Positions 16,257 to 27,960 of a stretch of DNA of 64,000 nt are shown here, piece by piece. Numbering within the stretch: position 1 is the stretch's first letter; every line of letters starts with the position of its first letter. The stretch is from JBCBKP01 sp038521625 (GTDB lineage: Bacteria; Planctomycetota; Phycisphaerae; Phycisphaerales; UBA1924). The stretch covers positions 1 through 64,000 of the forward strand of contig JBCBKP010000007.1 of the NCBI GenBank assembly GCA_038521625.1. Direction: 5' to 3'. The translations under genes and the position numbers were made by a program. Under the pieces are notes generated by a model. That model was not told the DNA's origin. It ran no database searches and worked only from the letters and a program-made list of their open reading frames with translations.

Positions 16257-17795
16257 CTACGACTCTTCGATGTCGCCCGGGACCTCTTCGATGACCGGCC
16301 GTCGTTTGGCGCGTTGGGTGGCGGCGCTGGCGCGTTCGACGCAGCGTGGCAGTCGGACGCGGATGGTGGTGCCCTGCTGGTAGATGGACTCGAGGTCGAC
16401 GTCGCCGTCGAGGCGGCGGACGGCGTGCTTGACGATGGCGAGCCCGAGTCCGGTTCCTCGCCGTCCGCCGGCGCGCACGCGGGACTCGTCGACCTGGAAG
16501 AACCGCTCGAAGACGCGGTCCTGGTGCTTGATTGGGATGCCGACGCCGTGGTCGACGACCTCGAAGACCGCGGTGTCGCGGTCGCTCTCGAGGTCGGGCT
16601 CGACGCGACCCACGACGCGGATCTCGGTCTCGTCGAACGCGAACTTGGAGGCGTTGTCGACGAGGTTCCGCAGGACGAGCTGCAGGAGCTTCGGGTCGCT
16701 CCGGAGCCGCTCGAGCGCCGGGTCGAGATCGAACGCGAGCGACAGGTTCCGGCGGCGCAGGGTGTCGGCGAACAGCTGGTCGAGCGTCCCGGCGAGGTCG
16801 GTCGCGCGGATCGGGCGGTCGTCCGGGCGTTGCTCGTTCGTCTCGAGCGTCGAGAGGTCGAGCAGGTCCTCGACCATCTCCTCGAGTCGGACGACGTTGC
16901 CCTCGATCATCGCGATGAGCCGCTCGCGCATGTCGGGCTCGTCGACGCCGGTCGCGCGCATGGTCTCGACCGCGGCGCGGATCGAGGCGATGGGTGTCCG
17001 CAGCTCGTGGCTGGCGTTGGCGACGAAGTCGGTGCGCAGCTGCACGGTCCGCGCCAGGTCGGTCACGTCGCGCAGCGTGAGGACGGCGCCGGCGCTGGGT
17101 CTGGCGCGGGCGGGCAGGTCGGCGATGTCCATGCGCACCGGCGACGCGGTGATCTCGAAGACGTGCGTCTGTCCGTCCATGGGGATTGTGACCCGCTCGC
17201 GGACCGACTCGCCAGACTGCGCGCGTTCGTGGAGGTCGAGAACCTGGCGGGCGGTGAACAGCTCTTCGAGGGAGAGGCCGGCGAGCTTGCCGGAGCGCCG
17301 CCGGAACAGCCGCTCGCCGGAGCGGTTCACGAGCCGGACCTGGCCGGACTCGTCGATGGCGAAGACGGGCGCGTCGACGCCGTCGATGATCGCGCGCAGC
17401 GCCGCGCGGGCTTCGAGCAGCCAGATGAGCCGGTCCTCGAGCTCGGCCCGGCGGGCGTCGAGCCGCGCGGCGAGCCCGTCGAGCCCGGCGCGCGGGCCGA
17501 CGTCGATCTCGACCGCGCCCTGCGTGCCTCTGCTGCGGTCCACGGGGCGCAGGACCTCGGCGCCGAGCCGCTCGATCCGGTCGGCGAGGTCCTCGAAGCG
17601 CGATTCGGCCTCGCGCCGGGCGCGGCGCATCCCGAGGTACATGACGAGCGCGACGCCGACGACGACCGCGAGTGCGATCAGCGGGTTTCCGAGCTGGAGC
17701 AGCACCGAGAGGAGGACGGCGAGCACGGCGCCGACCGACCACAGCACCGCCGGCGCGGCCGTCCACAGCCCCGAGCTCCGCTTCGGTCTCAGCAA
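16257..17795 (-). CDS. phoR: Phosphate-type sensor histidine kinase
   Basis: A 512-residue membrane kinase. Two transmembrane helices (about residues 13-52) have almost no periplasmic loop, as in PhoR, which senses through the Pst/PhoU complex. A PAS domain follows (IIDGVDAPVFAIDESGQVRLVN), then the H box FVANASHELRTPIA near residue 262, the N box NLVDNASKFA, and G boxes DHGVGIP and RGTGLGLAIVKH. The start is a TTG at 17795 without a strong ribosome site. It lies 25 bp behind phoB on the same strand and should be co-transcribed. Identification rests on topology, the phoB neighbour and the adjacent phosphate-type porin. Confidence 0.88.
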   Translation of the reverse strand: MLRPKRSSGLWTAAPAVLWSVGAVLAVLLSVLLQLGNPLIALAVVVGVALVMYLGMRRARREAESRFEDLADRIERLGAEVLRPVDRSRGTQGAVEIDVGPRAGLDGLAARLDARRAELEDRLIWLLEARAALRAIIDGVDAPVFAIDESGQVRLVNRSGERLFRRRSGKLAGLSLEELFTARQVLDLHERAQSGESVRERVTIPMDGQTHVFEITASPVRMDIADLPARARPSAGAVLTLRDVTDLARTVQLRTDFVANASHELRTPIASIRAAVETMRATGVDEPDMRERLIAMIEGNVVRLEEMVEDLLDLSTLETNEQRPDDRPIRATDLAGTLDQLFADTLRRRNLSLAFDLDPALERLRSDPKLLQLVLRNLVDNASKFAFDETEIRVVGRVEPDLESDRDTAVFEVVDHGVGIPIKHQDRVFERFFQVDESRVRAGGRRGTGLGLAIVKHAVRRLDGDVDLESIYQQGTTIRVRLPRCVERASAATQRAKRRPVIEEVPGDIEES

Positions 17796-17820
17796 CTACG
17801 AGCCCCGCTCGGCAGAGCCG

Positions 17821-18528
17821 TCACTCGGCGCGCGCCGCTTCTTCGAGCGTCAGGCGGTAGCCGACGCCGCGCACCGTCTTCAGCATGTTGGCCTCGTCGC
17901 CCAGCTTCTTCCGGATCGAGGTGACGTGCACGTCGATCGTCCGCTCGGTCACGGTCACCCCGGGGCCCATGGCCTGGTTGATCAGGTGCTGGCGGCTGAG
18001 CACCTTCCCGTTGGCCTCCATGAGGGCCTGGAGCAGCAAGAACTCGGTGTTGGTGAGCGAGAGCGCCTTATCGCCGAGGTGCGCGTCGCGTGTCCCCGGG
18101 TCGAGGCGCAGGCGGCCGAACTCCAGCGGGCCGGCGAGGCCGCCCGCGCCCGCGGCTTCGGACCGGCGCATCACCGCCTCGATCCGGGCCTCGAGCACGC
18201 GCATCGAGAATGGCTTGATGACGTAGTCGTCGGCGCCGCTCGCGAGGCCCGAGAGCTCGTCGCGTTCCTCGGAGCGTGCGGTGAGCATGATGATCGGGAT
18301 CGACCGTGTCTCGTCCTCCCGCTTCAGGCGGTCGGCGACCTCGAGCCCGCTGAGGCCGGGCATCATGATGTCGAGGATGACCAGGTCGGGGCGCCATTCG
18401 CCGGCGGCCCGGAGCCCGGCGTGGCCGTCGTGCTCGACGCGCGTGTCGTATCCCGCCCGGCGCAGGTTGTACGCCAGAAGTTCGGATAGATCGATCTCGT
18501 CATCCACGATCAGCACGCGTCGCGACAC
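17821..18528 (-). CDS. phoB: Phosphate-type response regulator, OmpR/PhoB family
   Basis: A 235-residue regulator with a GTG start at 18528 and GGAG upstream. The receiver has the acidic pair DDE (residues 9-11), phosphoacceptor Asp53 in LVILDIMMPGLSG, and a Lys in YVIKPF. The C-terminal winged helix has TNTEFLLLQALMEANGKVLS and the recognition end VHVTSIRKKLG. PhoB normally switches on phosphate uptake when PhoR phosphorylates it. The gene is divergent from a porin at 18816 that would be an obvious target, with 287 bp between them. Confidence 0.9.
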   Translation of the reverse strand: MSRRVLIVDDEIDLSELLAYNLRRAGYDTRVEHDGHAGLRAAGEWRPDLVILDIMMPGLSGLEVADRLKREDETRSIPIIMLTARSEERDELSGLASGADDYVIKPFSMRVLEARIEAVMRRSEAAGAGGLAGPLEFGRLRLDPGTRDAHLGDKALSLTNTEFLLLQALMEANGKVLSRQHLINQAMGPGVTVTERTIDVHVTSIRKKLGDEANMLKTVRGVGYRLTLEEAARAE

Positions 18529-18815
18529 GATCTCAACTCCACGGCAGGTGACGGGTCGCCCTCAATCTACTCGATCCTCGCGGGAGCGTCGACCGTCGAG
18601 GTGCGGTGCGATCCCTGGGACCCCCACGGATTGTTACCCCGGATCAGGGTATTCGGGTGGTGGTCGTGACCTTTTTGTGCGGGTCCGCCTCGTTTATCTC
18701 ACCATCTGGCGCAGCACAGGTCGATTGACCCGGTGATCGGTTCGTTTGTACCTGCTAATATCCGTGTCACCACAGGGAACTGGCGGCTCGTCGCCGCTCA
18801 GGGGAAAGGAAAGAA
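18529..18815. promoter_or_regulatory. Divergent control region between phoB and the porin
   Basis: A non-coding span of 287 bp, less GC-rich than its flanks and with T-rich patches around 18640-18760. I looked for the E. coli-type pho box (tandem CTGTCAT-like heptamers at 11-bp spacing) and did not find a convincing one. A GCGGC/GCCGC hairpin (18783-18797) lies just before the porin ribosome site. Confidence 0.5.
18753..18761 (+). promoter_or_regulatory. Extended -10 element of the porin promoter
   Basis: TGCTAATAT matches an extended -10 (TGn plus TAATAT, 18756-18761). No good -35 stands 16-18 bp upstream, consistent with an extended -10 or an activator-dependent promoter. It would give a leader of about 48 nt ending in the ribosome site GGGGAAAGGA (18801-18810). 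Confidence 0.45.
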
Positions 18816-20162
18816 ATGAGTCGCAGAATCGCCACCGTGTTGGCTGCGGGCTCGACGCTTGGCCTCGGCGGTTTCGCCCAGGCTCAGACCGCCGCCAGCC
18901 TTGACCTCGATCGTGCGTACGCCGCCGAACTCGCCGCCGATGCCGCCCAGCGCGCCAGCGCCGCCGCCGCCGACGAGAGCGCCGGCTTCGACATCGCCGG
19001 CAAGGACGGAGCCACGCTGAACATCGGCGCGCTCGTCCAGTTCCGTTACACCGCGAACTTCCGCGACGAGGACGCCGCCGGCGTCGGCTCGAGCGGCGAC
19101 TTCACGCACGGCTTCGAGATCCCGCGTGCCCAGCTCCGCTTCTCGGGCAACGTGATCAACGACCGGATCCGTTACTACATCGAGGGCGACTTCGGTGAGG
19201 TAAACTCGGCCGAGAACGACTTCCAGATCGAGGACGCGTGGATCGAGTACGACTTCGCGGGCTCGCTCGAGGGCGTGACGGTCCGCGCCGGTCAGTTCAA
19301 GCTCCCGCTCATCTACGAGGAGCTGGTGCACCCCGAGTACAGCCAGACGGTTGATCGTTCGGTCGCGAACGAGGTCTTCAGCCAGCAGCGCTCGCAGGGC
19401 ATCCAGTTCGCGTACACCAGCGACGCGTGGCGTGCGATGGTCGCGGTCAGCGACGGTCTCGCGACCGGCGGCAGCGGCTTCGCCGGTGCCGAGGCCGACA
19501 TCGCCCTGACCGGCCGCTTCGACTACAAGTTCGAGGGCGACTGGGACGCGTTCAACGACTTCTCGAGCTTCCAGACGGACGAGGCCGCGTACCGCGTCGG
19601 TGCGGCGCTCCACTGGGAGACCTGGGGCGACACCAACAACGCCGCTGCGGGCGGCCTCGCGAGCGCCCCGCTCGGGACGCTCTCGGGCACGACCGACGGC
19701 CAGCTGATCGCGTACACCTTTGACGCTCAGCTCGAGTTCGGCGGCTGGAACTTCTACGGTGCGTTCCTCGGTAGCTACGTCGATTCGGACGCCAGCACCG
19801 CGGGCGCCGCGGGCGTCGGCGAGTTCAACGACTTCGGTGTCGTGGCCCAGGCCGGCTACTTCGTCACCGAGCAGGTCGAGCTGTTCGCCCGCTACGACGG
19901 CGTCTTCGTCGACGACGAGCGTGCCGGCTTCAGCGGCGCGGGCGCCGAGGACAACTTCAACTTCGTCACCTTCGGCGGCACCTACTTCTTCGTCCCGGAG
20001 AGCCACGCCCTCAAGTTCACGACCGACGTCGTGATCTCGATCGACGAGACCGCGTCGCTCAGCGGCGCCGGCCTTGGCGGCAGCAGCTCGATCACCGGCA
20101 TCCTCGGCCAGGCCGAGGAGCCCGAGATCGCGGTCCGGGCCCAGCTCCAGCTGGTCTTCTGA
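18816..20162 (+). CDS. Phosphate-selective porin family protein (OprO/OprP-like)
   Basis: A 448-residue outer-membrane barrel. The signal peptide is TVLAAGSTLGLGGFAQAQ; a helical segment rich in Ala follows (residues 25-60), then barrel strands including PRAQLRFSGNVINDRIRYYI, VRAGQFKLPLIYEELV and QRSQGIQFAY, which are typical of OprP-family porins. It ends LQLVF with the C-terminal Phe assembly signal. A strong ribosome site and a nearly exclusive use of C-ending codons point to high expression. Divergent from phoB, so probably induced under phosphate limitation. A perfect intrinsic terminator follows. Confidence 0.92.
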   Translation: MSRRIATVLAAGSTLGLGGFAQAQTAASLDLDRAYAAELAADAAQRASAAAADESAGFDIAGKDGATLNIGALVQFRYTANFRDEDAAGVGSSGDFTHGFEIPRAQLRFSGNVINDRIRYYIEGDFGEVNSAENDFQIEDAWIEYDFAGSLEGVTVRAGQFKLPLIYEELVHPEYSQTVDRSVANEVFSQQRSQGIQFAYTSDAWRAMVAVSDGLATGGSGFAGAEADIALTGRFDYKFEGDWDAFNDFSSFQTDEAAYRVGAALHWETWGDTNNAAAGGLASAPLGTLSGTTDGQLIAYTFDAQLEFGGWNFYGAFLGSYVDSDASTAGAAGVGEFNDFGVVAQAGYFVTEQVELFARYDGVFVDDERAGFSGAGAEDNFNFVTFGGTYFFVPESHALKFTTDVVISIDETASLSGAGLGGSSSITGILGQAEEPEIAVRAQLQLVF

Positions 20163-20198
20163 TCGCCGCGGCCTCGGCCGCTTGCTAGTCTCATCCGT

Positions 20199-20235
20199 GC
20201 GGGCCGGTCTCTCGGGGCCGGCCCGCCGTTTTTTT
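20199..20235 (+). terminator. Intrinsic terminator of the porin gene
   Basis: A 9-bp perfect GC stem, GCGGGCCGG (20199-20207) with CCGGCCCGC (20218-20226), and a 10-base loop, followed by CG and seven T (20229-20235). It lies 36 bp after the porin stop and separates it from crtN. Confidence 0.9.
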
Positions 20236-20297
20236 GCCGGTCGCCTTTTCGCCGCTGCACGGCATCGCCGCCCCGACGCCCGTCGAAGGATCAGCCC

Positions 20298-21917
20298 ATG
20301 AAGGCAGCACGACACGTCGCCGTGGTCGGGGCGGGCCCGGGCGGGCTCGCGGCGGGGCTCGTCCTCGCGGGCAGCGGGGCCCGGGTCACCCTGTTCGAGG
20401 CCCAGGACCGCGTCGGCGGGCGGACGAGCTCGATCGACCTGACCGACGGCGGGGACCGGCCCTTCCGATTCGACTGCGGGCCGACGTTCTTCCTGATGCC
20501 CTACGTGCTCGGCGAGATCTTCGCCGCCGCCGGGGAGCGGCTCGAGGACCACGCGCGGCTGACGCGTCTCGACCCGATGTACAGGCTTCTGATCGGGCAG
20601 GCCGGTGGCGACCCGCTCGCGGTCGACACGACGCAGGACATCCCGGAGATGGCGCGCCGGCTCGCCACGATCAGCGAGCACGACGCCGGGAACTTCCAGC
20701 GGTTCATCGCCGACAACCGGCGGAAGCTGCAGCTCTCGGAGCCGATCCTCCGCAAGGCGGTGCGCTCGCCCCTCGATCTCATCGACCCGGAGGTGATGAA
20801 GGTCGTGCCGATGCTCAAGCCGCACAAGAGCGTGCACGCGCTGCTCGGCGAGTACTTCGACGACGAGCGGACCAAGCTGGTGCTCAGCTTCCAGAGCAAG
20901 TACCTGGGCATGAGCCCGTTCGATTGCCCCAGTCTGTTCACGATCCTGCCGCTGATCGAGTACGAGTACGGCGTCTGGCACCCCGACGGCGGCTGCAACG
21001 CGCTTATGGGCGCGATGGCCGAGGTCCTCGCGCGGAAGGGCGTCGATATCAGGCTCTCGACGCCGGTCCGCGGCATCGAGTTCGACGGCACGCGGGCGAC
21101 CGGCGTCGTGACCGACGACGGGACGCGGAGCTTCGACGCGGTCGTCGTTAACGCCGACGCGACCTGGGCGCTGAAGAACCTGATCCCGCGGGGGCTCCGC
21201 GCGAGCAACGGGCGGTCGCGGTACGCGGATCGCCGTCTGGACGGCAAGCGGTACTCGTGCAGCACGAGCATGTACTACCTGGGCCTGGACGGCGCGGTCG
21301 ATCTGCCGCACCACACGATCTATACGTCGGCCCGGTACCGCGAGAATCTCGACGAGATCGGCAGGCTGCGGACGCTGAGCGAGGATCCGTCGGTCTACGT
21401 CTGCAACCCGTCGCGGCTCGACGCGTCGCTCGCGCCGCCGGGCGCCAGCTCGCTCTATGTCCTCGCGCCCGCGCCGAACCTGCAGAGCGGCGAGGGCGAG
21501 CGGGTCGACTGGGAGCGTGACGCCGAGACGATGCGCTCGCGGGTGTTCGATCAGCTCGAGCGCGTCTTCGGGATCGAGGACGTCCGCGAGCGCGTGCTCT
21601 GCGAGCACCGGATCACGCCGGAGGGCTGGGCCGCGATGAACATCAACCACGGGGCGACGTTCAATCTGGCGCACAACCTCGGGCAGATGCTGGACCGCCG
21701 CCCGCAGAACCGGCTGAAGGGCTTCCGGAATCTCTACCTGGTCGGGGGTGGGACGCACCCGGGGAGCGGGTTGCCGACGATTTTCCTGAGCGCGCAGATC
21801 TCGTCGCGGCTCCTCTGCGAGGATCTCGGGCTCGACTGCTCGCTCGACATGGCGCCCGCGCGGCCCGTGGCCGAGCACGCGGGAGGCCCGATCTCGGCGA
21901 CGCCGATCGGGGCTTGA
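20298..21917 (+). CDS. crtN: CrtN-like squalene/diapophytoene desaturase
   Basis: A 539-residue FAD enzyme of the CrtI superfamily. The dinucleotide-binding motif is VVGAGPGGLAAGLVLAGSGA at residues 9-28. Several stretches match bacterial CrtN more than CrtI or CrtP: FDCGPTFFLMPYVLGEIF, SFQSKYLGMSP, YSCSTSMYYLGLDG, LSEDPSVYVCNPSRLD, and LYLVGGGTHPGSGLP at the end. CrtN desaturates the C30 chain (diapophytoene or squalene) to yield coloured diapolyenes in the membrane. It stands alone, downstream of the porin terminator, while the other C30 genes lie at 39-44 kb. Confidence 0.82.
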   Translation: MKAARHVAVVGAGPGGLAAGLVLAGSGARVTLFEAQDRVGGRTSSIDLTDGGDRPFRFDCGPTFFLMPYVLGEIFAAAGERLEDHARLTRLDPMYRLLIGQAGGDPLAVDTTQDIPEMARRLATISEHDAGNFQRFIADNRRKLQLSEPILRKAVRSPLDLIDPEVMKVVPMLKPHKSVHALLGEYFDDERTKLVLSFQSKYLGMSPFDCPSLFTILPLIEYEYGVWHPDGGCNALMGAMAEVLARKGVDIRLSTPVRGIEFDGTRATGVVTDDGTRSFDAVVVNADATWALKNLIPRGLRASNGRSRYADRRLDGKRYSCSTSMYYLGLDGAVDLPHHTIYTSARYRENLDEIGRLRTLSEDPSVYVCNPSRLDASLAPPGASSLYVLAPAPNLQSGEGERVDWERDAETMRSRVFDQLERVFGIEDVRERVLCEHRITPEGWAAMNINHGATFNLAHNLGQMLDRRPQNRLKGFRNLYLVGGGTHPGSGLPTIFLSAQISSRLLCEDLGLDCSLDMAPARPVAEHAGGPISATPIGA

Positions 21918-21922
21918 TCTTG

Positions 21923-21976
21923 TCGCCGCCCTCCGGCGGCGAGAGGCGTGACTTTGTCGCCGCCCTTCGGCGGCGA
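21923..21976. repeat. Two tandem REP-like hairpins between convergent genes
   Basis: Two near-identical 20-bp hairpins, TCGCCGCC / GGCGGCGA, with loops CTCC (21923-21942) and CTTC (21957-21976), each preceded by TTG. A third, decayed unit may follow near 21986. They fill the space between the ends of crtN and carB and could stop transcription from both sides or stabilise both 3' ends. No T run follows. Confidence 0.65.
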
Positions 21977-22026
21977 GGGAGGGCCTTGTCGCGGCCGTGC
22001 GAGGTCGAGCTTGCGCGGGGAGGGCG

Positions 22027-25644
<3,618 letters not shown>

Positions 25645-25659
25645 CGGCGGTCACGCCCC

Positions 25660-25673
25660 GGGGGGCGCCCCCC
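25660..25673. repeat. 14-bp perfect palindrome in the carB leader
   Basis: GGGGGGCGCCCCCC lies 16-29 bp upstream of the carB start codon, between the start and the end of the SRPBCC gene. It could fold in the carB leader or be a binding site; its role is unknown. Confidence 0.4.
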
Positions 25674-25773
25674 GCGACCGAGGACCCGCTCGGGCGCAGA
25701 CGGCGCAAACTGGAAGAGCGTAAGGCGGAAACTCTTGTGAATCCATCCCCCCGTGCAACTGGGGGCCTCTCGC

Positions 25774-26664
25774 TCAGCCGTGCTTCTTCGCCGGCGGCCC
25801 GCCCGTCGCCCGCGCACGGAGCAGGTGCAGGTACGCCGCCCAGCCGTTCGAGTAGCCGCTGAGCTCGCGCTCCGAGCCGGTCCCGAGCTGGCGGACCGTC
25901 ACGCGCGTGCCGCCCTCGATCGGATCGAGGAGCCATTCGGTGCGTGTCGTCTCGTCGCCGACGTGCGACCAGTCGTGCACGAGCCGGCGCGGCGGGTCGA
26001 TCTCGACGATCGACCGGGGCCCGCAGTGGTTGCCGTTGATCTCCCAGCCGTAGTCGTACGCGCCGCCGGGCTCGAGACGGACGCTGGCGCCGTGGGTCAG
26101 CCAGGCGTCGAGTTCTTCCTTGTCGGTCAGGCACGCCCAGACCCGTTCGATCGGCGCCTCGATGTCGATCGAGAGCGCCGCGTCGCCGCCGGCTCGCCCG
26201 TGCTCGACCATGAGCGCCGGCTCGCCGCTGGCGAGGAACGACCGCAGGTTCTCCGCGGCGACACGCCAGAAGTCGTTCATCAGGTGCTCGCCGCAGCGCT
26301 CGAAGCCGGGGAACTCCCGCTCGGCGGTGTGGCGGATTCGCAGGGTGGCGGGCTCGCCCTCCTCGATCGCGAGCTCGACCCGGGTCGGGTTGCCGATCCA
26401 GCCCCAGGTGAACGCCAGCCGGCGGCCGGGCTCGAACTCGGTGAGCCGCTGGTCGGCCTGGTCCTCGCGGGTGCACATCGCCGTGTACCGGCCCCAGAAC
26501 CGGAACGGGCCGCCGATTCTGTCGGACAGCTCGGTCTTCTCGGCGAACCATCGCTCGACCTGCGCCGGGTCGGTCAGCGCCCGGAAGACGCGATCGGCCC
26601 CCGCGGGCATCTCGAATCGGCCTTCGTACGCGAGCGTCGTCTTCGGATCGGTCTGCGTCGCCAT
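25774..26664 (-). CDS. Tandem SRPBCC (AHSA1-like) domain protein
   Basis: A 296-residue cytoplasmic protein with two Bet v1-like domains: residues about 10-140 (FEMPAGADRVFRALTDPAQVERWF) and 155-290 (SIDIEAPIERVWACLTDKEELDAWL). AHSA1-type domains bind hydrophobic ligands or chaperones. The start is the second of two adjacent ATGs (26664), because the GGGAGG site is then 5 bases away. The stop of arsR overlaps it as TGATG, so translation is coupled. ArsR plus SRPBCC is a widespread operon of unknown physiological signal. Fused double-domain forms are less common than single ones. Confidence 0.88.
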   Translation of the reverse strand: MATQTDPKTTLAYEGRFEMPAGADRVFRALTDPAQVERWFAEKTELSDRIGGPFRFWGRYTAMCTREDQADQRLTEFEPGRRLAFTWGWIGNPTRVELAIEEGEPATLRIRHTAEREFPGFERCGEHLMNDFWRVAAENLRSFLASGEPALMVEHGRAGGDAALSIDIEAPIERVWACLTDKEELDAWLTHGASVRLEPGGAYDYGWEINGNHCGPRSIVEIDPPRRLVHDWSHVGDETTRTEWLLDPIEGGTRVTVRQLGTGSERELSGYSNGWAAYLHLLRARATGGPPAKKHG

Positions 26665-27044
26665 CATGCCCTCCCGCGGCCACCGGCCGCTCCGCGGCCT
26701 TCGGCCGCCGCCTTGAGATCCACCAGCCGGCCCGCCCAGTGCAGCCGGTAGCGGGCCACCCATTGATCAACCTGTTCGAGTGGGTTTGCCGCCAGCGCGT
26801 ACATCCGCCGGCGCCCCTGCTTCTCCGCCCGGACGAGCCCGGCCCGCTCGAGCACCGCGAGGTGCTTGCTGACCGCCGGGCGGCTCATCGAGAAGCCCGA
26901 GGCGATCTCGCCCGCGGCCCGCGCCCCGCCGCGCAGGCCGTCGAGGATCGCCCGGCGGGTCGGGTCTGCGATCGCGCCGAAGACGCCTGGTTCCTTGTTC
27001 GCAATGCCTTGCCGGGCCTCGGGTTCGTTCGAATGCGTAACCAT
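26664..27044 (-). CDS. ArsR-family transcriptional regulator
   Basis: A 126-residue winged-helix regulator. The fold is visible as FGAIADPTRRAILDGLRGG, then MSRPAVSKHLAVLERAGLVRAEKQGRRRMYAL. No cysteine metal-binding motif (ELCVCDL) is present, so it is not a classic metal sensor. The C-terminal tail (EGRGAAGGRGRA) is encoded by two DNA hairpins (26676-26708). It very likely represses its own operon with the SRPBCC gene, through the palindrome that overlaps its start codon. Confidence 0.9.
   Translation of the reverse strand: MVTHSNEPEARQGIANKEPGVFGAIADPTRRAILDGLRGGARAAGEIASGFSMSRPAVSKHLAVLERAGLVRAEKQGRRRMYALAANPLEQVDQWVARYRLHWAGRLVDLKAAAEGRGAAGGRGRA
26676..26708. repeat. Two tandem hairpins inside the 3' end of arsR
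   Basis: GCGGCC-ACC-GGCCGC (26676-26690) and GCGGCC-TTC-GGCCGC (26694-26708) are two perfect 6-bp hairpins separated by 3 bases. They encode the low-complexity tail of ArsR and lie just upstream of the SRPBCC ribosome site. They resemble the tandem hairpins after crtN in layout though not in sequence. Confidence 0.55.
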
Positions 27045-27054
27045 GTAGTTACAT
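27037..27054 (-). promoter_or_regulatory. Likely ArsR operator and -10 region overlapping the arsR start
   Basis: On the plus strand ATGTAGTTACAT (27043-27054) is an inverted repeat of ATGTA/TACAT around two bases, and GTAAC/GTTAC arms (27037-27041, 27048-27052) extend it. Read on the minus strand, TATGTA lies 6 bases before the arsR ATG at a -10-like spot, so the transcript could be nearly leaderless and repression would block the promoter directly. Confidence 0.5.
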
Positions 27055-27159
27055 ATTGGCGTCTGGTGTGACCCGGTTCAAGACCGGTCTGGGCATCGGG
27101 CGGGAATTTCTGCCGAATCTCGAGGGCTAAGAATCTCGACCCCTCGCACCGGAGGTCTC

Positions 27160-27954
27160 TTGCAGACACCGAATACCCTCGTCGCCGTCCCCGTCTACAA
27201 CGAAGCCGCCACGGCGGAGCGCGTGCTGCGTCGCCTGGCGTCGCTGGGCGAGAGCCTGGGCTTCGGGCTGCTCGTGATCGACGACGGCTCGAGCGACGAC
27301 ACGCCGGGGATCGTCTCGGGGCTGCGGCGTGAGCTCGGCTTCGACCTGATCGCGCGCGAAAACAACATGGGCTACGGGCGGGCGATGCGGGACGCGTTCC
27401 AGCGGGCGCACCAGCGCGGCTTCGAGTGGGTCATCACGATCGACTGCGACGAGCAGCACGAGCCCGAGCGGTTGCCGGCGTTCCTTGCGGAGATCGCCCG
27501 CGACCGCGTCGACATCGTCAGCGGCACGCGGTACCGCGAGCCCGTGGACGTCTCGGACCCGCTGGCCTCGCCGCCGGCGGACCGGCGTGCGATCAACCAG
27601 AAGATCACGGCGGAGATCAACGAGCGGCTGCGGCTGGACCTGACCGACGCGTTCTGCGGGTACAAGGCGTACCGCGTCTCGGCGGTCGCGGCGCTCGATC
27701 TCGACGAGGACGGCTACGCGTTCCCGCTGCAGTTCTGGGTGCGGGCGGTCGCCTCGAGGCTGCGTGTCGGCGAGCTGCCGGTCCGGTTGATCTACAACGA
27801 CCCCAACCGGACCTTCGGAGGGGGGCTCGACGAGGCGACGCGTCGGCTGGCGCACTACCGCGAGGTGCTGCACACCGAGCTGTGCCGCTGCCGCGAGAGG
27901 CTGCCGGTGAACGCGCGGCGTCAGCTCGTCGTGGACTGTCAGGCGGTGGCCTGA
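27160..27954 (+). CDS. Family 2 glycosyltransferase
   Basis: A 264-residue GT-A enzyme using a nucleotide or polyprenyl-phosphate sugar. The start is TTG at 27160 with GGAGG at 27151. Motifs: VAVPVYNEAATAERVLRRL at the N-terminus, VIDDGSSDDTP (residues 39-49) for nucleotide binding, NNMGYGRAMRDAF, and the metal-binding DCDEQHEPERLP. TDAFCGYKAYRVSA is the acceptor-side motif seen in dolichol-phosphate mannosyltransferase-like enzymes. There are no transmembrane segments. It converges on the ankyrin gene with 6 bp between the stops. Confidence 0.88.
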   Translation: MQTPNTLVAVPVYNEAATAERVLRRLASLGESLGFGLLVIDDGSSDDTPGIVSGLRRELGFDLIARENNMGYGRAMRDAFQRAHQRGFEWVITIDCDEQHEPERLPAFLAEIARDRVDIVSGTRYREPVDVSDPLASPPADRRAINQKITAEINERLRLDLTDAFCGYKAYRVSAVAALDLDEDGYAFPLQFWVRAVASRLRVGELPVRLIYNDPNRTFGGGLDEATRRLAHYREVLHTELCRCRERLPVNARRQLVVDCQAVA

Positions 27955-27960
27955 GCTGCT

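Noticed and set aside
18529..18815. Canonical pho box between phoB and the porin
   Set aside because: No tandem CTGTCAT-like heptamers with correct spacing were found by eye.
18798..21878. 1026-residue minus-strand ORF opposite the porin and crtN
   Set aside because: It runs through a terminator and across two well-supported plus-strand genes; the composition is that of an antisense shadow.
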